Assembly: GCA_002426555.1 (NCBI GenBank)
Contig: DIQU01000038.1
Coordinates: 1,306 to 35,192, forward strand
Direction: 5' to 3'
DNA: 33,887 bases
Source: Firmicutes bacterium UBA5454
GTDB lineage: Bacteria; Bacillota; Clostridia; Caldicoprobacterales; DTU083
Shown: in pieces, positions 31,492-33,887 of the stretch
Position numbering within the stretch: position 1 is the stretch's first letter
Layout of the letters: each line of letters starts with the position of its first letter
Position numbers and translations under genes: made by a program
The notes under the pieces: generated by a model
Database searches by the model: none
Seen by the model: the letters and a program-made list of their open reading frames with translations, nothing else
What the model was told of the DNA's origin: nothing

Positions 31492-31505
31492 ATTCTGACT
31501 TATGA
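31492..31505. repeat. Relic of the heptamer repeat (two units)
   Basis: ATTCTGA and CTTATGA follow each other, then a degenerate CTCTGAG. These are single-base variants of the CTTCTGA unit found 18 times at 852-977 and have the same orientation. They lie between the promoter at 31526 and the start of the membrane protein gene. Confidence 0.45.
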
Positions 31506-31525
31506 CTCTGAGTTCCTTTAGTTGT

Positions 31526-31546
31526 ATTATAGCACAATTAGTTGTG
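31526..31546 (-). promoter_or_regulatory. Extended -10 promoter with overlapping inverted repeat
   Basis: The minus strand carries TGC-TATAAT (an extended -10, TATAAT at 31526-31531). Directly upstream is CACAA-CTAA-TTGTG (31533-31546), an inverted repeat that includes the TG of the extended -10. A -35 element is poor. The repeat is a candidate operator for the small membrane protein gene. Confidence 0.5.
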
Positions 31547-31644
31547 ATTCGACTTTTTTATTTTATTGACATTATTGTTTTATAGCAAACTGATGACCGG
31601 CACCATATTGGTAAATGAAAGTGCAAGCTTGGAGATAGAACATA

Positions 31645-33213
31645 TTATTTTTCGTGTGCAACTGAATAATTTTTAAATCTAACAACATGATACCCCAGTG
31701 CTGAAAAGATATGCTCCTGATTGTTCTTAATAATATAGGCTTCATGCTGTGCCATGTTATCATAATCGATTCCGAACTTGTATTTACCGAACTCTTCCAC
31801 ATTTAGAAATGCAGATGGATAGTTGGTGTATTTTACGGTTTCTCTATATTCATCATGTGGTGTCTGATCAAAGAAAAGAATTTGAGGAAAATAGATACTG
31901 GAATCTACAGCGACATCTGTAAAATTCTCGTTGTTTACATAGGCAACTGCATCATCGACGCCTTCTCGAAATGTATATGATATCTGATCATTATAACTGC
32001 CAAAGTAATATGACATAAAGAACACAAATATGATCGCATAGCCTGCTATAATTGCTTTGTCTATTAAAGGATATTTGTGGCATATTACAAAAACCTCTTC
32101 TATACCAATTGCTAACAATATAAGCATATAAAAATGCAGAGAATTGGCTTTGTTAATATTAAGCCTGGATATGATTAAGCAGGTAAATATCGAACAAACC
32201 ATACCCAGTAATAGTATTGCCTCGTAACCAAATGCTTTACTTCTGAAACTTTTTACAGCCTTGGCTGACAGCTTTACTCCGCCCATTAAGATAAAAGGCA
32301 GACTGAACTTGTAGAAAAGACCATAGTCTGAGCTTGCGTTCCATATAAGTCTGTCATTTTGATGCCATATTATATTCAGCAAACTTTGATAGGATTCCCA
32401 AGAAAACAGATTGCCAAGAGAAATCTCTGAATCCCTCATAACCAACAATTTAGGAATTGAGAAAATATTTGTTGTAAGTTCCGGTATATATCCCCTGTTC
32501 ACAAGTACAAAAAGTATAAGAGGCAGTGCTAAAATGAACAAAACAGCAAAAGAAATGACTGCATATCTATAGCGTATTTTCCGTCTGGATACAATGATAT
32601 AAATAATAAGGCCAAATAGTGTTAGAGGGATAACTATCCAATTAATGGAATATGCATATAGGGACAAACCGTACATGATAGCAGAGGCAATCCAGTATCT
32701 GTTGTTTTCTATGCCCAATATGAAAAAGTACAAACCAAACAGCAAGAAAGATGGCGCTAGATTGGATTCCAGACCCCACCGGCTTAACATGATATGCCAT
32801 GGTGAAATTGCCAGCAAACCCAAACCTATCAAAGCAGTTCTTTCAGAAAATATTTTCTGCAATAACAAGTAAAACACCAGCAAAGAAATACAAGATAAAA
32901 TTAGTTGAGGCAAGCGGAGAGTAACTACTGAAGGACCAAATAATTTCATTAAAGGAACAGCCAGGTAACTTTCCAATACATTCATACCGCTGCCCCAGGA
33001 TACAAAATAACATGGGTTGCGATATCCTGCAGAATCTACTCCATAATTCAACAATGAAAAAGCTTCGTAGCCTGCAAATGCTTCATCCTGATTTAAGCCA
33101 GCCGGGATGCTGCCGAATTTATAAGCTCTTAATATTATTCCAAGTAAAATTAACAGAAAAACACCAACATATTTTCTGCTTTTATATATCTTTTCAAACA
33201 GCGATTCCTTCAC
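31645..33213 (-). CDS. GT-C family membrane glycosyltransferase (GT39/ArnT-like)
   Basis: Polytopic protein with about eleven hydrophobic segments, predicted to transfer a sugar from a polyprenyl-phosphate donor on the outer face of the membrane. The first extracytoplasmic loop has GLNQDEAFAGYEA (about 39-51), the Asp-Glu motif typical of the GT39/GT83 group. The segment LLAISPWHIMLSRWGLESNLAP is also typical. A C-terminal non-membrane domain of about 110 residues follows (from GVDDAVAYVNN). Length 522 aa is normal. The start is GTG at 33211-33213 with GGGG about 7 bases upstream. Acceptor is unknown; teichoic-acid or protein glycosylation are both possible. Confidence 0.82.
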   Translation of the reverse strand: MKESLFEKIYKSRKYVGVFLLILLGIILRAYKFGSIPAGLNQDEAFAGYEAFSLLNYGVDSAGYRNPCYFVSWGSGMNVLESYLAVPLMKLFGPSVVTLRLPQLILSCISLLVFYLLLQKIFSERTALIGLGLLAISPWHIMLSRWGLESNLAPSFLLFGLYFFILGIENNRYWIASAIMYGLSLYAYSINWIVIPLTLFGLIIYIIVSRRKIRYRYAVISFAVLFILALPLILFVLVNRGYIPELTTNIFSIPKLLVMRDSEISLGNLFSWESYQSLLNIIWHQNDRLIWNASSDYGLFYKFSLPFILMGGVKLSAKAVKSFRSKAFGYEAILLLGMVCSIFTCLIISRLNINKANSLHFYMLILLAIGIEEVFVICHKYPLIDKAIIAGYAIIFVFFMSYYFGSYNDQISYTFREGVDDAVAYVNNENFTDVAVDSSIYFPQILFFDQTPHDEYRETVKYTNYPSAFLNVEEFGKYKFGIDYDNMAQHEAYIIKNNQEHIFSALGYHVVRFKNYSVAHEK

Positions 33214-33306
33214 TTCCCAACCCCACTTTATTTTGAGTTCTCAGAAAAATCATTTTCAAAAACACCACTATAATCGATAACTCAAGAGTAAGTTCTGTTT
33301 TAATTA

Positions 33307-33705
33307 TTAATATCCAGAGCAGCTTGCTAACATTATTCCAAGAATCACCACTACTATATTAGAGACAACCCCTGTAATAATAAGAGATTTGCCCAGCTCA
33401 TCCTCTCGTCTAGCTGTGTAGATGCAGCCTAAGATAATCCCAACCAATGGTATTAATACTGATACTATATACATCCAGCAGCCTCCTTCAGAGCTTCCTG
33501 AGTAAGGAGTGCTGTAATTATCTCCTGAATAAACCGATAACCTGCTCCCACAATTCTCACATGTATCGGTTTTTTGTGAGTATATAAGATTACATTTAGT
33601 ACATATTTTTTTGTATGTATCAACTGGTCCTAATGATGCTTTACATTTGAAACATTCCGTTCTATTATCCCCATTTGACTCATTGCACTTTGGACAAGTT
33701 TTCAT
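33307..33705 (-). CDS. Double zinc-ribbon membrane protein of unknown function
   Basis: The N-terminal half carries two zinc ribbons, CPKC...CFKC (about 4-22) and CTKC...CENC (about 35-52), that is four CxxC pairs. A short Ser/Tyr/Gly-rich linker follows, then two membrane helices (VSVLIPLVGIILGCIY and IITGVVSNIVVVILGIMLA) linked by RREDELGKS. Such zinc-ribbon plus membrane proteins are common in Firmicutes and have no assigned function. The ATG at 33703-33705 (132 aa) has GGGGG 8 bases upstream; an earlier ATG at 33720 lacks one. It has its own promoter. Confidence 0.78.
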   Translation of the reverse strand: MKTCPKCNESNGDNRTECFKCKASLGPVDTYKKICTKCNLIYSQKTDTCENCGSRLSVYSGDNYSTPYSGSSEGGCWMYIVSVLIPLVGIILGCIYTARREDELGKSLIITGVVSNIVVVILGIMLASCSGY

Positions 33706-33747
33706 TGTTGAAACCCCCATTATTTCTACATTTTAGAACTTGATAAA

Positions 33748-33777
33748 ATTATACCATAGCAAGCCTTTCAGCCACAA
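33748..33777 (-). promoter_or_regulatory. Extended -10 promoter of the zinc-ribbon gene
   Basis: The minus strand shows TGG-TATAAT (TATAAT at 33748-33753) with a weak TTGTGG (33772-33777) at 18-base spacing. Confidence 0.55.
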
Positions 33778-33781
33778 CCAT

Positions 33782-33802
33782 AGAAGTCAGAATTCAGGAG
33801 TC
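33782..33802. repeat. Relic of the heptamer repeat (three units)
   Basis: AGAAGTC, AGAATTC and AGGAGTC stand in perfect 7-base register. This is the TCAGAAG unit of the 852-977 array in the opposite orientation. Confidence 0.6.
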
Positions 33803-33824
33803 AAAATAAAATAAAACGACATTG

Positions 33825-33862
33825 AAAAAACACCTTTATCATCTAAGATAATGGTGTTTTTT
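33825..33862 (-). terminator. Bidirectional terminator downstream of the tRNA
   Basis: AAAAAACACC-T-TTATC pairs with GATAA-T-GGTGTTTTTT, giving a 15-pair stem with one T-T mismatch and a 6-base loop. A T-run follows on either strand. On the minus strand it comes directly after the tRNA CCA end. Confidence 0.85.
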
Positions 33863-33887
33863 GGTTGCGGGGGAGGGATTTGAACCC
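33862..33887 (-). tRNA. 3' end of a tRNA, probably initiator tRNA-fMet (partial)
   Basis: On the minus strand the T-loop TTCAAAT is flanked by GGG and CCCTC (T-stem), then comes CCCCGCA (acceptor 3' half), discriminator A and an encoded CCA (33862-33864). The acceptor half CCCCGCA with A73-CCA matches bacterial initiator tRNA-fMet, which has C1 opposite A72. The anticodon lies outside the window, so the identity is inferred. Confidence 0.85.

Noticed and set aside
33214..33306. Regulatory element between the zinc-ribbon and glycosyltransferase genes
   Set aside because: Only a weak TATAGT and short imperfect repeats were seen; nothing I can support.

Overview
The window reads as a chromosomal segment of an endospore-forming, low-GC, Gram-positive bacterium of the Clostridia. 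Four things point there: a division and cell-wall (dcw) cluster carrying the sporulation genes spoVD, spoVE, spoIIGA, sigE and the first codons of a probable sigG; a MurE with the DNPR motif of meso-diaminopimelate ligases; an electron-bifurcating NfnAB pair typical of anaerobes; and an LTA-synthase-type sulfatase. I cannot place it to genus.

Region 1 (1-19,230, all minus strand). The dcw cluster runs leftward as mraZ, rsmH, ftsL, spoVD, murE, murF, mraY, murD, spoVE, murA, divIB, two DUF881 genes (ylxW, ylxX), sbp, ftsA, ftsZ. After an intrinsic terminator it continues with spoIIGA, sigE and sigG. The genes are tightly packed, often with start/stop overlaps. A promoter lies upstream of mraZ, followed by three AAAGTGG repeats that look like a MraZ operator. 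murG and murB, which often sit between spoVE and divIB in Firmicutes, are absent; murA is there instead. The cluster supplies the Mur enzymes, lipid II precursor formation and divisome proteins, then the sigma factors that run the mother cell and forespore. spoIIGA and sigE are separated by an array of 18 heptamers.

Region 2 (19,312-23,155, minus strand). An adenylate kinase overlaps a calcineurin-like phosphoesterase by four bases. Upstream is a cobalt/nickel-type ECF transporter operon (cbiM-cbiQ-cbiO) with a consensus promoter and a palindrome at its start site that may bind a metal-sensing repressor.

Region 3 (23,341-31,000, plus strand). nfnA-nfnB is followed by a pair of half-size chromate-transporter-family genes. 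Then come the GTPase ychF (with a consensus promoter), an LTA-synthase-like sulfatase whose catalytic Thr position is Ser, a DUF2892 membrane protein and a small lipoprotein.

Region 4 (30,997-33,887, minus strand). A small two-helix membrane protein, a GT-C family glycosyltransferase, a zinc-ribbon membrane protein and the 3' end of a tRNA, probably initiator tRNA-fMet, with its terminator. This is the most accessory-looking part.

I found no CRISPR array, insertion sequence, integrase or phage gene. Most of the window is conserved core. The most interesting signals are regulatory or structural: the heptamer array in the spoIIG operon, the sigG promoter and leader, the MraZ box, the palindrome upstream of cbiM, the missing murG, the altered FtsA nucleotide loop and the Ser-type LTA synthase. 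No intergenic stretch exceeds 300 bases; the longest, 23,080-23,340, is covered below.
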